A stretch of DNA of 64,000 nt from Chrysemys picta bellii (Eukaryota; Chordata; Testudines; Emydidae). The notes beneath the pieces are model-generated. The model saw nothing but the letters and a program-made list of their open reading frames with translations, was not told the DNA's origin and searched no databases. The stretch spans positions 17,036,824-17,100,823 of the forward strand of contig NC_088801.1 in NCBI RefSeq assembly GCF_011386835.1, in the 5' to 3' direction. Shown piece by piece: positions 1-10,710 of this stretch (positions within the stretch are counted from its first letter, which is position 1; each line of letters starts with the position of its first letter). Made by a program: the position numbers and the translations under genes.

Positions 1-278
1 GCCTGGAGCCGGCCCTGCACGGTATGCCATCTCCCTCCCCCCACTTCCTTAGTAATGAATGTCTCTAGTGGCACAGCTATCACTCATGTTTGCAGGAGTC
101 CAAATTGCCTGCAGGGCTGAACTGAGCCCTATCTTGAAAAATTTACCATATTAAGGAACAGCAAATTGCTGCACACCGAGTTGTACAGCAAGCACTTTCT
201 ACTTCCACAGACATTATGAAGTATTTCCTAACTAAACCTACCTTTAAAAGACACTAATATAAAACAATGAGAAAAGGA

Positions 279-600
279 GGGTAGAGGGGCTGGATGGTTC
301 AGGGGATTGTTAAGAGGATACAACTACTATGTTGCTGGTTCAAATCCAGTTCAAGTCAGTAATGAGCAGTGGATGCTGTTGTCCCAGGGCTGTTTAGAGG
401 ACTACTTGAACTGGGGGTGAGAGTCAGTTCCTATGTATCTGTGAGAGAACACCACCACCATGATTGCCAGTCTCAGGAGACAGGAGAGGGATTGAATGGG
501 CATGGACAATGAATTATGCTCTCTTTCCTAGAAATGACCAGACTGGGATGGGACAGGGTGGGGGGAAGTTGGTACTACCACTGCCCATGCTGTACCATTC
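279..600 (+). repeat. tRNA-derived SINE-like sequence
   Basis: An A-box-like ggctggatggttcagg near 289 is followed about 50 bases later by ggttcaaatcc (near 340), a good match to a Pol III B box. Downstream lies a tRNA-unrelated body. No clear 3' tail or target-site duplication was found, so the right boundary is approximate. The family is not identified. Confidence 0.5.
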
Positions 601-1896
601 TGTGGATAGATAATGAACCTCCAGAGTCAACACAGTTCCTTTCACAAGCCCTGACTATTTTAAAATAAATACATTCATTTAAAAAAAAAGATGAAGTTGA
701 TATCTCATTATCAAGGCTGTCAGAAGGGATAGTGTATTGATCTAAATGTCTGATGTGAAATAGCTACGCTCTCTAGAACCACAGTTTCCAATCCCATCAG
801 GATCAGCTCAACCTTGTGTCCTTGTGAGTCGGAGAAATTGAGTTTAATGAAGTTTACTGTGTTTGTCTCTTTTGGATCTTAAAAACTGAAGTCATGTCAG
901 CTCCAAGTGGATGTGAAAGATCTAATGGCACTTTTAATAAGAGGAGGCATTTGACCAAACTTTCCTCTCCCTCTACTCGTACACAGTATGCTTTGCAGTG
1001 GTTTCCTACCTACATGCCACCAGGTACGGCTGCAATTAAGTGGTGCTGGATTGGCTTATGCATTGCTCGTAAAATGCTTATGGCTCTTTGAGAATGGCAG
1101 ACATTGCATAATTACTAATTATCATCATTTTGTAAGTCCTTGTTTGGATACTCCATCGTGCCAATGTGATACTTTAGAAGACTCGCAAGTACAATGAGAC
1201 ATACGTTAATTCCCAATCAACTCACTCACTTGTAAAAATTCTTGAGTTTATCTGGGAATGTCACCATGTTGATTCCATTCATAAACATAGTCAAAGCAGC
1301 ATTGGTTTCTCTGTTGATTTGTTTTTCCTCTGCCCATATTTGCCAGCTAGCTCTAAAACCTACTTGAATTGCAAGACACGGTGATTTGAGCATCAAATCT
1401 CCTTCATGAATCAGCTGTACAATACACAGGCACTCTGCTGCATAGAAAAAAAGAGTATAACTTCACTTATGCACAAATAAGCCTCTTTAGTTAATTGGGT
1501 CTATAATTAAATCATTGATGTAGTAAACACTGTAATGTGAGGTGAAAAGTCAGTGTTTACATGTAAATCATTGTAAGTGAGGAAAAACGGATTTCCAAAC
1601 TTGCAATGGATACAAACATTTCATCACTCTTCTTCTACAAAGGAACCTATCCTTTCTGCCCTCACCAAGTCATACCTTGAAATATAAGCAAGAAAAAAGA
1701 TTTTAACTGAACTACATATAGGGAGGAAAGGAAAGAAGAATGACTATATTAAATAAAAACATGTCACTCCATTAGATAGAGACAGAGAGGAGCATATATT
1801 TTTCATGAAGTCATAAGGATGATAAACTAACTGGCATGCTTTTCTGCAGCCAGAAAGAAGGCAGTAAAAATAATGAATTATTAGATGTATTGCCAC

Positions 1897-1990
1897 AGCA
1901 CCTGAGCCCTAGTTATGGACCTGGACCACCTTGTGTTAGGTGCTGTACAAACAACAGGGGAAAGTGACGAACAGACGTCTTGTTTTCTGA
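1897..1990 (+). repeat. ancient interspersed repeat fragment
   Basis: Contains ttaggtgctgtacaaacaac, a segment that recurs in many amniote repeats. A related piece is at 4330-4390 (gaggtgctgcactgctac, then agagcttaccatc). Both are diverged. Family name not assigned. Confidence 0.4.
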
Positions 1991-3933
1991 GTTCTTTAAA
2001 ATGTGCTGTGATTTATTAATTTTTATAAAAAACCCACTGAGCTAATGCAAATTGTGAAATAATATTTCCATCTCTGACTTGTCATGATTCAGGATTTCAG
2101 TTTAACTGGAGCAGAGATCATGATGTCAGCAAGTGGTTTAGGACATTATCAGTTATTGCCACAGGCAATAGAAGCAATATTCTGTATACTATGGGCCTGA
2201 TCTAAAGCTCGCCGAAATCAATGGGTGTTTTTCTATTGACTTTGACAGTCTTTGGTACAGGTCTTATAGGAGTTCATTCAATTAGATCAGTTATTGTTTA
2301 ATTAAAATCAAATTTAATTGCTGCATATAAAAAATAATTGTGCTCCCACTTTTGAAATACTGCAATTAGCAAAAATCATGTTAGAAAAATATATTAATCC
2401 TTTTAATTTAGATGATGGTTTTAGCCACATCCTTCAGTTTACTTTAATCTTCTTTTTGAAATTATGTTTTTTTCCCTATAAAAATGGTAACTTACTAAAA
2501 AATCTGTGTATTTCAGAATTTCCTGGCATGCCTACATTTTCCTAGTTGATTTAAAACGATCTCTTACTGGTGAGCTGAAATTTGCAGATATTAAAAATAG
2601 TTTCCAAAACAGAAAGTTTAGGGTATCTCAGATCAAAGACTGGATTGAGCAACATTACATATTTATTTTACATCCTTAGAAACAATGTGTAATTTCTCAA
2701 ACATTCTGTTTAGTTCCCCCTCCCTAAGAAAGGTATTTTGTCTATTGATTGCTTTATATTCTGAAGCCTTGCTATGTAAATACCCTTTTGGTGATTGAAT
2801 GTATTTGTGTGTGTGTGTATTTGGGGGTAGCACTGGTGAATGTGTACTGGGGGAGGAGAGACAAATCAGACTACAGTAGTGCCAGGTTAGCTGAGCTTCC
2901 TTCCAAAATGTCTCATTACAGCACTGAGCCTGTAACCACGATCTTACTAGTGGTGCCTTACAGTCCAATTTAATTTAAGGTACGGCCACGGCACACTGCT
3001 CTTTTGACAAGCAGGGTAAACTCATTCCGTCCATCATGACACTTAAAAAAAAAAAAACCTTCACATATATCATTCAAGAATTAAATTCAAGGCACGTACC
3101 ATCTTCTTTTTAGAAGGCCACATTATAGATCACAGTTCCTTTCCGAAATTTGCCTGATTTTTCAGAATCGTTGACTTAGGTCCTTGTTGCCAGTATTCCC
3201 CATTTTTTTGTGAGTAATGTTCCAAGCCACACAAGTCTAATTTAAACAGACTATGGATCTTCTTGTGGCGGACAAATTACAGCTGAGAAAAAAATTGCTG
3301 TGCTGGTTCAAACAAGGAGTTCAGGGGCAACCTGCTTTTCATGGTCACTGCTCCTCATTTGTCATTCTGAAAAGTTTAATACTAATAGGCAAATCCCTTG
3401 TGTTTTATCGAGCTTTCACTGTTCACCAAGAGGCAACACTGTTTTTGAGCACTGTTTCAAATATTCAAAAAGTAATCTTAAAAGCCCCCCAACTTAATGC
3501 ATGATAAATGCTGGTGCTGAACTATACCTGCTGTTTTCTAATTTAATGATGCATTTTTACAAGGTCCTGAAGGCCATTTCAATGAGTTTTGTTTAATTTT
3601 AACCTAATGCTGATTTTGCACATTATTTAAATATGAAAAACTATAATATACCAGTAAAATTGAATTAAGTGCAAATGCAACCTTTTTTAGCCCATTTGAT
3701 ATAATATAACCAAATCTGATCGCTCTATTAATAGCAAAAGACCTTGGCCTTGCAAAGGCAGAATTGCAATATTTGTTTTGAGACAATTCATTATGTCTAC
3801 ATAATTAAGCTGTGAATCTCTAAATGTTTAAGGTGAGGAATTAAATGGTTGTTTCCCCTCATTTATCCTTTTTAGTATAGTTCTTTTGTTTTCTTTTCTT
3901 CGTGTTTTTCTAATTGTAAAGTCAGAGCATAGT

Positions 3934-4137
3934 CTAGTCATTAGATAAATGTTGGTAGATGGTGAAACAAAGTAGGTACATGTCAGGATTTTTCTTTCTA
4001 AGTTTGTGAGTGAATTTAGTGTTCAGTAAAGTGCAGGTTTCAGAGCACTGCCTTGAAGGCACAGTGTAAGTAAGAGCTGTGAAATCTTCCTCCATGTCAT
4101 TCTGACTGTGCACTTTGGGCCTAACCTCCAATGCTCT
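3934..4137 (-). CDS. NCKAP5: candidate NCKAP5 terminal coding exon
   Basis: Tentative. An acceptor ttaaatagcag precedes 4137. From there a phase 0 frame, which fits the 7400 exon, runs 67 codons to a TAG at 3936-3934. It begins RALEVRPKVHSQNDMEEDFT, continues ALTYTVPSRQC, and has a basic part KFTHKLRKKNPD near the end. The first half has coding character (acidic, Tyr/Pro). The tail (YLLCFTIYQHL) looks more like chance sequence. The polypyrimidine tract is weak. Possible poly(A) signals on the minus strand are ATTAAA near 3592-3597 and AATAAA near 2668. I do not remember the family's true C-terminus well enough to confirm. Another last exon, inside or left of the window, is possible. Confidence 0.4.
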   Translation of the reverse strand, partial: RALEVRPKVHSQNDMEEDFTALTYTVPSRQCSETCTLLNTKFTHKLRKKNPDMYLLCFTIYQHLSND

Positions 4138-5732
4138 CTGCTATTTAACAGACACTGCCAGCTCTATGGAATTGTACAGTGATTTTCTTAAGCGCACAAA
4201 TGGGGGTCAAGGATGAAAAATGCATTTTTTTCTCTTGTGATCTAACCCACTGTGCCACATACAAGAGCCCTTGCATTGTTTTCTATTATCGTCCTCCAGT
4301 ATATTTACAAAAGTGCTCAAAATGTGCGAGGTGCTGCACTGCTACAGAGTAGAATGCAGCCCCTGCTGAGAAGAGCTTACCATCAAAAAGAGAAAGGCTG
4401 CGGGAAAGAGATTCAATATGCGAAGTGAAGAGAGCGATGACATGGCACAGGCTTTGTTAGCTGCGTTTTTAAAAAAATTAATATGTTCGCTTAATTTCTG
4501 CTATAATCATTTAGTTTTAGCTGTTTTTTCAATGGGGCAGTCAGGGTTGAAAAGAGGGAGAGGAATGGTGAGAAGAGATTGTAGGACTGAGAAGAGGAGG
4601 AGTGGGAGAGTATGGGGAGAGAAGCACAATGGGATGTGAATGAGGGATTTGGCAGATGAAGGGTTGCAGAGATAAGGGCAATGGGGGAAGAAGATGGACC
4701 AACAACCAATGACAATTCAACTAATGAGAAAATAATATATCGAAGTCCAGATCGCAGAGCTGACTGAACACAATGATGTCAAGTGGCTCTGAGCCCCGTG
4801 GAGGGAAACAAATGGATGGACAGCAAAGAGGAGGCATGCAAGCCAGAGGCTTATCTTCTGCAGGACCAGCTAAAGCTGAACCTGGATGCTTTCCAAAGTC
4901 TGACCCCTGCAAGTGCTTCTTGGCTGTTTCTGCTCCTCATTTGAAGGCCACTAGGACCAGTGTCCCAGGAGGGTCTGGTTGCGATTAAGGGGCACTGGGC
5001 CTGAAGGACCCTGATTTGCACCCTGTTTCCTCAGCTGTAGCTGGTGGGGGAGCCCTGAAAGTCGAGAAATTTTCGTAAGCATGTCCCCTCCAAACTCCTT
5101 GAGGCTGCTACTGCTCAAGTGGAATTTCTGGGCCTGGTTGCTGTGCGTCTGGTAGGCAGGGTGGAAGCAAGGCTGGAAGTCCCTGACTTGACAGCTGGTG
5201 CTGTCTGCTTTGGGATCATTAGCTCCAGGTTCTAGCCACTGTTAACTCTGTTAACACTCTGTTAACAACCTACTTTTATTTATGTTTCACTGCACTTTTG
5301 AAATTGAGGTAAAAAAGCCCCAGTTGGGGAAGAGTTGGGAGAATGAAGGTACATGCTCACCAGTAGTATTTTAAGGGGCAATGGGCAGGGTTTAGCAAAA
5401 AATACTTCACCTCTTCACACACAAAGTCCAAGTAATCCACCTTTCTGCAGGGAACTTTACAGGGTTGGTGGGGGAGGTGGTATGAAACGGGCTGTGGTTA
5501 GCACTGTAGGTCCACTACAGCTACTATTCCAAGACTATAGTCTGAAATATCTGCCAGTTTATCTGTGCACCCATAGGCAGAGATTTGGAGGAACTAGATC
5601 CATGTAATCATGGATCCAGTAGTCCATCCATTAAGTAGCCACCAATGGCCTCTCTATGCCACCTACTTCAGGGCTAGTGTGGACCCTCCTAAATGCTCTG
5701 TCTTCACTTCTCAGAGATATGGTATCTTAGGT

Positions 5733-5942
5733 GTCAAGTATCAGGGGGGTAGCCATGTTAGTCTGAATCTGTAAAAAGCAACAGAGGGTCCTGTGGCACC
5801 TTTAAGACTAACAGAAGTATTGGGAGCATAAGCTTTTGTGGGTAAGAACCTCACTTCTTGCATCTGAAGAAGTGAGGTTCTTACCCACAAAAGCTTATGC
5901 TCCCAATACTTCTGTTAGTCTTAAAGGTGCCACAGGACCCTC
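5733..5942. mobile_element. fold-back copy of a Penelope-like element 3' end
   Basis: A 210-bp insertion flanked by the direct repeat ggtatcttaggt at 5721-5732 and 5943-5954 (12 of 12). Inside, 5784-5859 and 5867-5942 are perfect reverse complements (76 bp each) around a 7-base spacer. The right arm ends gttagtcttaaaggtgccac, matching the 3' tail of the Penelope-like element at 27514-29008 (gttagtctctaaggtgccac). The left side therefore carries the same tail inverted, plus about 50 extra bases that the right arm lacks. No coding sequence. An RNA from it could form a long hairpin. Confidence 0.8.
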
Positions 5943-6796
5943 GGTATCTTAGGTATTAAGTGGTGCAGAAGTCCACCATTTATGGATGATATAAATTAGC
6001 AAGCAGGTTTACATCTACTATGGGGAAAATGCAATTTTCTGTCCATAAAGCACTGAGGTTCAGAGATGAGAGTTGTGTGGGACCTTGATCAGTATGTTTG
6101 AAGCCATCATTTGCTGCATTTCCAGAGCAGAAATGACATACACTCCAGCAGCCTTGGATATAAGTCACCACTCAGTTTCTTCCTTAAATCTAATTCTAGG
6201 TTCTTTTAATAAAATTTATACTTACAGAAACAGATATTTTTAATGTTTACACATAAGAAAAGATTCTCTATAAAACAGGCATTAAAAATGTATTGCACCT
6301 GTCACTGTTTGCCATAGAAAGTATTTTCCCTTTTAATACTTGGAATTGAATACCTCACTAAGAAAGAGAGAGAGAGAGAATATTGGTTTGTGTATGTGTG
6401 GGTGGGGAGGGGTAGGAATGGACAGAAAACAAGAATGTGTATGCGGGAGGGAGAGAAAGCGAGAAAATGTGGTAGAATACATTATTTCAGAGGTATTGTA
6501 TGTTCAAGGTGTTAGAGACTGCTTTAGTAAGGCTCATACTCTGCTACTAATCTCTTTGTGGAGCTCTTGATTAAGTCAAATGAAGTTTGCACAGAAATTG
6601 GTGGTAAGAAAGACCTAGTCCTAACAGAGCTACGTCTGACTATATGATGGTATTTTGGGGAGCCCACAAAACAGTTGGTAACCACAGCAGACTTCCACTT
6701 GAATTTTTTTTTAAATATCATTTAATAGGTCTATGCTGCACTAAATGCAATGCAACCTCTTGTAAACTGACTCAGCGTGGAGCAGCAGCCACAAAT

Positions 6797-7080
6797 GTTA
6801 TGTCTACACTGCAACTAGGCGCATGGGTAGACAGACTTGTCTCTGCTCAAGCTAGCATGCTAAAAATAGCAGTGTGGATGTCGCCGCAGGGAGGGCAACT
6901 TGGGCTCGATGTCCAAATCTAAGCCCGCCTGACGCTCTGGGTCTGAGCTTGGGTGACTTGCCCGAGCCATTGCTTGTGCCGCAATGTCCACACTGCTATT
7001 TTTAGAGCACTGGCTCGAGCAGTGCTGGCATGCGTCTGTCTGCCTGGGCTGGGAGACACTCCCAGGTGCAGCGTAGGGAT
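6797..7080. mobile_element. MITE with gtctacactgcaact termini
   Basis: The left end gtctacactgcaactaggcg and the right end caggtgcagcgtaggg are imperfect inverted repeats. Internal segments are also complementary: ctaaaaatagcagtgtgga at about 6859 against tccacactgctatttttag at 6987. A diverged relative is at 36205-36475. No open frame. Target duplications were not found. Confidence 0.6.
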
Positions 7081-7399
7081 TTCCAAAGAGAAATAATGGG
7101 TTTTACTGCTATCCTAACACTGAAGTTTGCCATATATCTTAGGGCTCCAGAATGTCTCTAATGTTAAGTTCTGGAAGTCTGTTGTAAGCTACAGCTGACT
7201 ACAAGATCACCACACTTACACAACCTCAATTAAAAAGGTGCTTGGTTTGCTTTACTCCCCCAACAACTCATGCCATATTTTCAGGTGTCTTTTTGGTTTC
7301 TGTAAATACTAATGAGGAATGCAGAAAACGACTATAAATAAGACAGATATATTCCTGGATTAAGTAAGAGGTAATATCATAAAAAGCAAGATAACTCAC

Positions 7400-7587
7400 A
7401 CTAGAGATCTCTTTGCTCTTGCCTTCTTTACTGGAAGCTCCACTCAGCTGCTCAATAAAACTGTAATGTGTTAATTGTTCAGGCCCATCCTCTCCATAAT
7501 GGCCATAGAGACTGTGTTGATATAAATCCAAGATTGACATAGGGCTCCCCACAAAGGACTTTCTCACAGTATTTTCTTCTTGCTCAG
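7400..7587 (-). CDS. NCKAP5: NCKAP5 exon (188 bp) with LDLYQHSLYGHYG
   Basis: Two leading bases complete an Ala codon. The peptide then reads EQEENTVRKSFVGSPMSILD and LYQHSLYGHYGEDGPEQLTH, followed by YSFIEQLSGASSKEGKSKEISS. The acceptor is ttccatag before 7587 and the donor is gtgagt after 7400, giving a phase 0 end. The tyrosine/histidine-rich core is not low-complexity and looks like a conserved short motif, unlike most of the protein. The frame would stay open for about 44 further codons into the intron (to 7268), so a read-through isoform cannot be excluded from sequence alone. Confidence 0.75.
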
Positions 7588-8119
7588 CTATGGAAAGATT
7601 TTAAAAAACATTGCACATTTATTTGAGAGAAAGTTCACGTACAGCTTAAATGGATCACAGTGTAATTTTTAATAGCAATACAAATACTTTAAGACAACTG
7701 GAAAGGTCAGTGGTTGGTAATAAAAGCATAACAAAACTATGTAAAAGTTAAGGGTATGATTTAAAACAACTGAAAAAGGACATTCAAAGTTACTACTTAA
7801 AATTCAGGATGATTTTCTATCCTTAAAAAAGATACCAATGGTCTGAGATAAGCAGAGGGGCAAATCTGAGATTTTAAATTTCCTTTCTTTTGTGACTTTA
7901 GATGAGATTGTTAATTCGACTTCAGTGTAGAATTTTTTTTATTTAAATACTTTTGTTTTAAGTTTTTATCTTCAGCTGTTAATAGGCTTCAAGCCCTAAC
8001 TTCCTTGGGCACATGCATATCTTTTGGTTGGCTTGCTTTTGAACATATTGTTTCTTTTATCTACTTTTTCATTTGTTTTATAAATCTTAAATCCTTAACT
8101 GACTGGCTGGCAATGAAGA

Positions 8120-8890
8120 CAGTGGTGTAGAACCTATGTTTGTGAGATCAGAATCAGGCTCTATTAACTTGTTAAAGTTCATACAGGAAGTGGCAGTGCT
8201 AGGAATAGAACCCAGGTCTCCCTACTCCTAGGCCTGAAACCCATGTTAAAAAAAAATAAAAGCAAAAAAACCCTCTGCAACAATGTGAGACAGCACAAGG
8301 GAAGGATGTTCTAGATGGGGCATTTGTTTCTCTACTGGCTGTTGCTGTTACACACATTTGAACACTACCTGACGGAAGTACTGTATATCCAGTACCTTTT
8401 GAAAAACACTGTCTCCACTGCCTTCAACAGAGTTACACTGATGTAAAATCCAGTTGAGATCAAAATTAGCATGGTCTGATAGTTGAGGCATGGGGCGAGG
8501 GCTCAGAATACCTGGGTTTAATTCCTAGTGTACCCCAGACTTCCTATGTGACTGGACAACTCATTAATAGCCTGATCCAAAGCCCACTGAATCAATGAGC
8601 CATTCCATTGACTTCAATGGGCTTTGTACCAGGCCTTTAGTCTCTTGTGCTTCAGTTCCTTGCCTGTACAATGGGAATTAAAATACTCCCCTACCTCATG
8701 GAGTGTAGTGAGGATAAGTTCATTAATGTTTGTGAGGCTCTGAGACAATACAGTAGTGGGGCTATATAAGTATCTAGATCATCTCTGTGCCTCAGATTGC
8801 TCATTTGTAAAATGGGGATAATACCTCACCCGCACACGGGTGTTGTGAGGCTAAATCAATTAATGTCAGTGAAGTGTGTTGAGCTCTTTG
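8120..8890 (+). repeat. MIR/CORE-SINE-like copies with a nested palindromic repeat
   Basis: 8120-8240 resembles the part of MIR-like repeats containing acaggaagtggcagtgctag. 8470-8775 and 8776-8890 carry the tail motifs tgcctcagattgctcatttg and aaaatggggataatacctca. The first is split by 8572-8640, which reads gcctgatccaaagcccactg and returns as its near complement gggctttgtaccaggcc. That 66-bp hairpin family recurs at 2192 and elsewhere in the window. Confidence 0.55.
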
Positions 8891-9435
8891 GATGCAAGTT
8901 GCAATAGAAGCATAGTGTTATTATTACTTACCTGATCTGGGCAATTGTATTTAAAGTGACCAAGGCAAAAATGTTGGTCCATAGGAGAAAAAACAACCAC
9001 CTGGTATACCAACATTTTAGGATTTTTGTTTGTTTGTTTGCTTTGCCTCAATCACAGATCAGAATTTTTGCATCCATTTTGGTTCTATCTGTCCCGACCC
9101 CAATGAGCCAGCTATGTAAATTAATGGCTCACTAAGTAAAGTGGTGGTTTTAATTCACGGTAGATGTCAAAAAATTTGAATGCTGCTGTCATTTAATTCA
9201 GGTGCTTACACATGATAAAATCCTTTAAAACACATGTTATGGATAAAGAAATCATTGCACATATGGCAACACCTATTTAAGAAAATACGATTCTCTCATG
9301 TTACAATATCATTTTAGAAAAATATCAACAGTGTCTCTTTGATTTAATCACTTGCAACATTTCATATATAATCAAAGATTAAAAAATAGGAGCATGCCAT
9401 AAATAAAATAATCAACCTCCTACACTCTCGCTTCG

Positions 9436-9556
9436 GGTTCCCAACTCTCTGGCATTGTCCTGGAGTCTCCAGGAATTAAAGACTAATCTTTAATTAAAGA
9501 TTATGTCATGTGATGAAACCTCCAGGAATACATCCAATCAAAATTGGCAACCTTAC
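9436..9556. repeat. short interspersed palindromic repeat
   Basis: Between ctccaggaattaaag and cctccaggaatacatcc lies a perfect 20-base palindrome at 9484-9503 (taatctttaattaaagatta). The layout is typical of a tiny inverted-repeat element. No coding content. Confidence 0.45.
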
Positions 9557-10580
9557 TCTTGGTGCTGAAAAACACCCAAATGGATTATCCTTGCAAATGT
9601 CAAACACTCAGTCCAGCTCCTGGTAGAAAGTAATGGCACTTGGGTGTCTGCAATATCTAGCTGCCTGTGGCATTTTTAATGCACTTATTACTGCAGTATC
9701 TACTGTATGTGCTGGGTCAAGTTCACCCCCTGTGCAAAGGCCAACACAAAGTCTATGCATCACTGAAGTCTCCCTTAAATCCTCAGGAAATGCACAAGCC
9801 CTCAGGGCTTGAGTGGGTTCATTGGTGCACAGCTCTTGTATTGGCCCTATACACTCCCTTGAATCATTTGTAGCAGGGAAGCCAAGGATGGAATGGGCCC
9901 GGACTTTCCCACTGCAGAGAGTCTTCTCCATAACACGGCTAACATACATTGCAGGATGGCATCCACTGTTGCTGCTGCTCATGAATTACCTATTCTGGTG
10001 TTCGAATGCAGACAGCAATCTCCTGGGCCACCAATCCAGCACTCAGTTACCTCAAAATTTAGAAAAATTACCCCAAGGAATTCACTGGTGAGCTTTCATG
10101 CTAGATTTAAATTCAGAGTCGATTCTTGTGACTGAATTTGATCCTCAGAAAAGTGGCAATATGCACTGGGAAGGCTGACAGAGCCTTAACTATAGCCGTG
10201 TGAACAGTACCACTGTCATAAGACAGTTAGAAAGCTATGGCCATGGCTCATTGGGTTATTTTAACCTACTACTAAACTATGTAATTAAAAAAAAGTTATC
10301 TTTATAATCACCTTTTTATTGCTGCAATAATGCAGCTAAAGCCTTTTTAGTTCACCACAGGGATTTCTGAATAAAAGCCTTAGAATTATGCCCATGGTGG
10401 CAAGAATGGTGTAACAGAAAAAAATGATGCGGATATATAATAAAAAATACATAATGGAAAATTATATCTGAAGAAAGACAGAGTTGAAAAGTGAAAATAA
10501 CCACACAATGAAAGACATGATCAGCTGCTGTCAGGATGGAGATCGGAACGATACATTACCATGTATACATTTCCAGTTAC

Positions 10581-10710
10581 CTCGTTTGTTCTTCATTAAA
10601 TCTGCTAACTTTTCCGCTGCCGTTCCAAAGTCATTTGTTTCATACTCTGGTTCCGTTTCAGTGTCACTACTGCTGCTAGCAGAATAAGTGCACACTCGCA
10701 GTGCCTTGTC
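10581..10710 (-). CDS. NCKAP5: NCKAP5 exon with a DTETEPEYE acidic segment
   Basis: A 130-bp exon, phase 0 start and phase 1 end. It reads DKALRVCTYSASSSSDTETE, then PEYETNDFGTAAEKLADLMK and NKR. The acceptor is a pyrimidine-rich tract ending ggcgcag before 10710, and the donor is GAG/gtaact after 10581. A nearer acceptor-like ctag at about 10676 would give an incompatible phase and was not used. The segment TAAEKLADLMKNKR looks helical and amphipathic, and the preceding serine/acidic run resembles casein-kinase sites. It joins to AEQEENT of the next exon. Confidence 0.78.

Larger units (their letters stand above)
1..3933. other. region downstream of the proposed stop; mostly unassigned
   Basis: If the terminal exon call is right, the right part of this stretch is NCKAP5 3' UTR and the rest is downstream flank. 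Otherwise it is intron. Recognised contents are a tRNA-like SINE (about 279-600) and an old interspersed fragment around 1897-1990. A common palindromic repeat lies at 2192-2270 (gcctgatctaaagc and its complement-like right half). Short (GT)n and poly(A) runs occur near 2808 and 3045. The rest is AT-rich single-copy-looking DNA with no convincing exon. The short open frames here are random. Confidence 0.5.
4138..7399 (-). other. last proposed NCKAP5 intron
   Basis: Contains the fold-back Penelope-like insertion (5733-5942), a MITE (about 6797-7080), an old repeat fragment near 4330-4390 and (GA)-rich runs near 6365 and 6440. The plus-strand frames at 4418-4639 and 4773-4988 are purine-biased chance frames. 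Nothing else was recognised. Confidence 0.5.
7588..10580 (-). other. NCKAP5 intron
   Basis: Holds CORE-SINE/MIR-like copies (8120-8240, 8470-8890) and a short palindromic repeat (9436-9556). The stretches 7588-8119, 8891-9435 and 9557-10580 show no gene or recognisable repeat. Overlapping open frames around 9608-10135 on both strands lack coding character. Confidence 0.5.

Noticed and set aside
9608..10135. Overlapping frames on both strands that look like a small gene
   Set aside because: No splice sites in register, no domain, and no codon pattern. They are in an intron.
10605..10676. Nearer acceptor (ctag) for the 10581 exon
   Set aside because: It gives a phase that cannot join the preceding exon. 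The pyrimidine-rich acceptor before 10710 fits phase 0.
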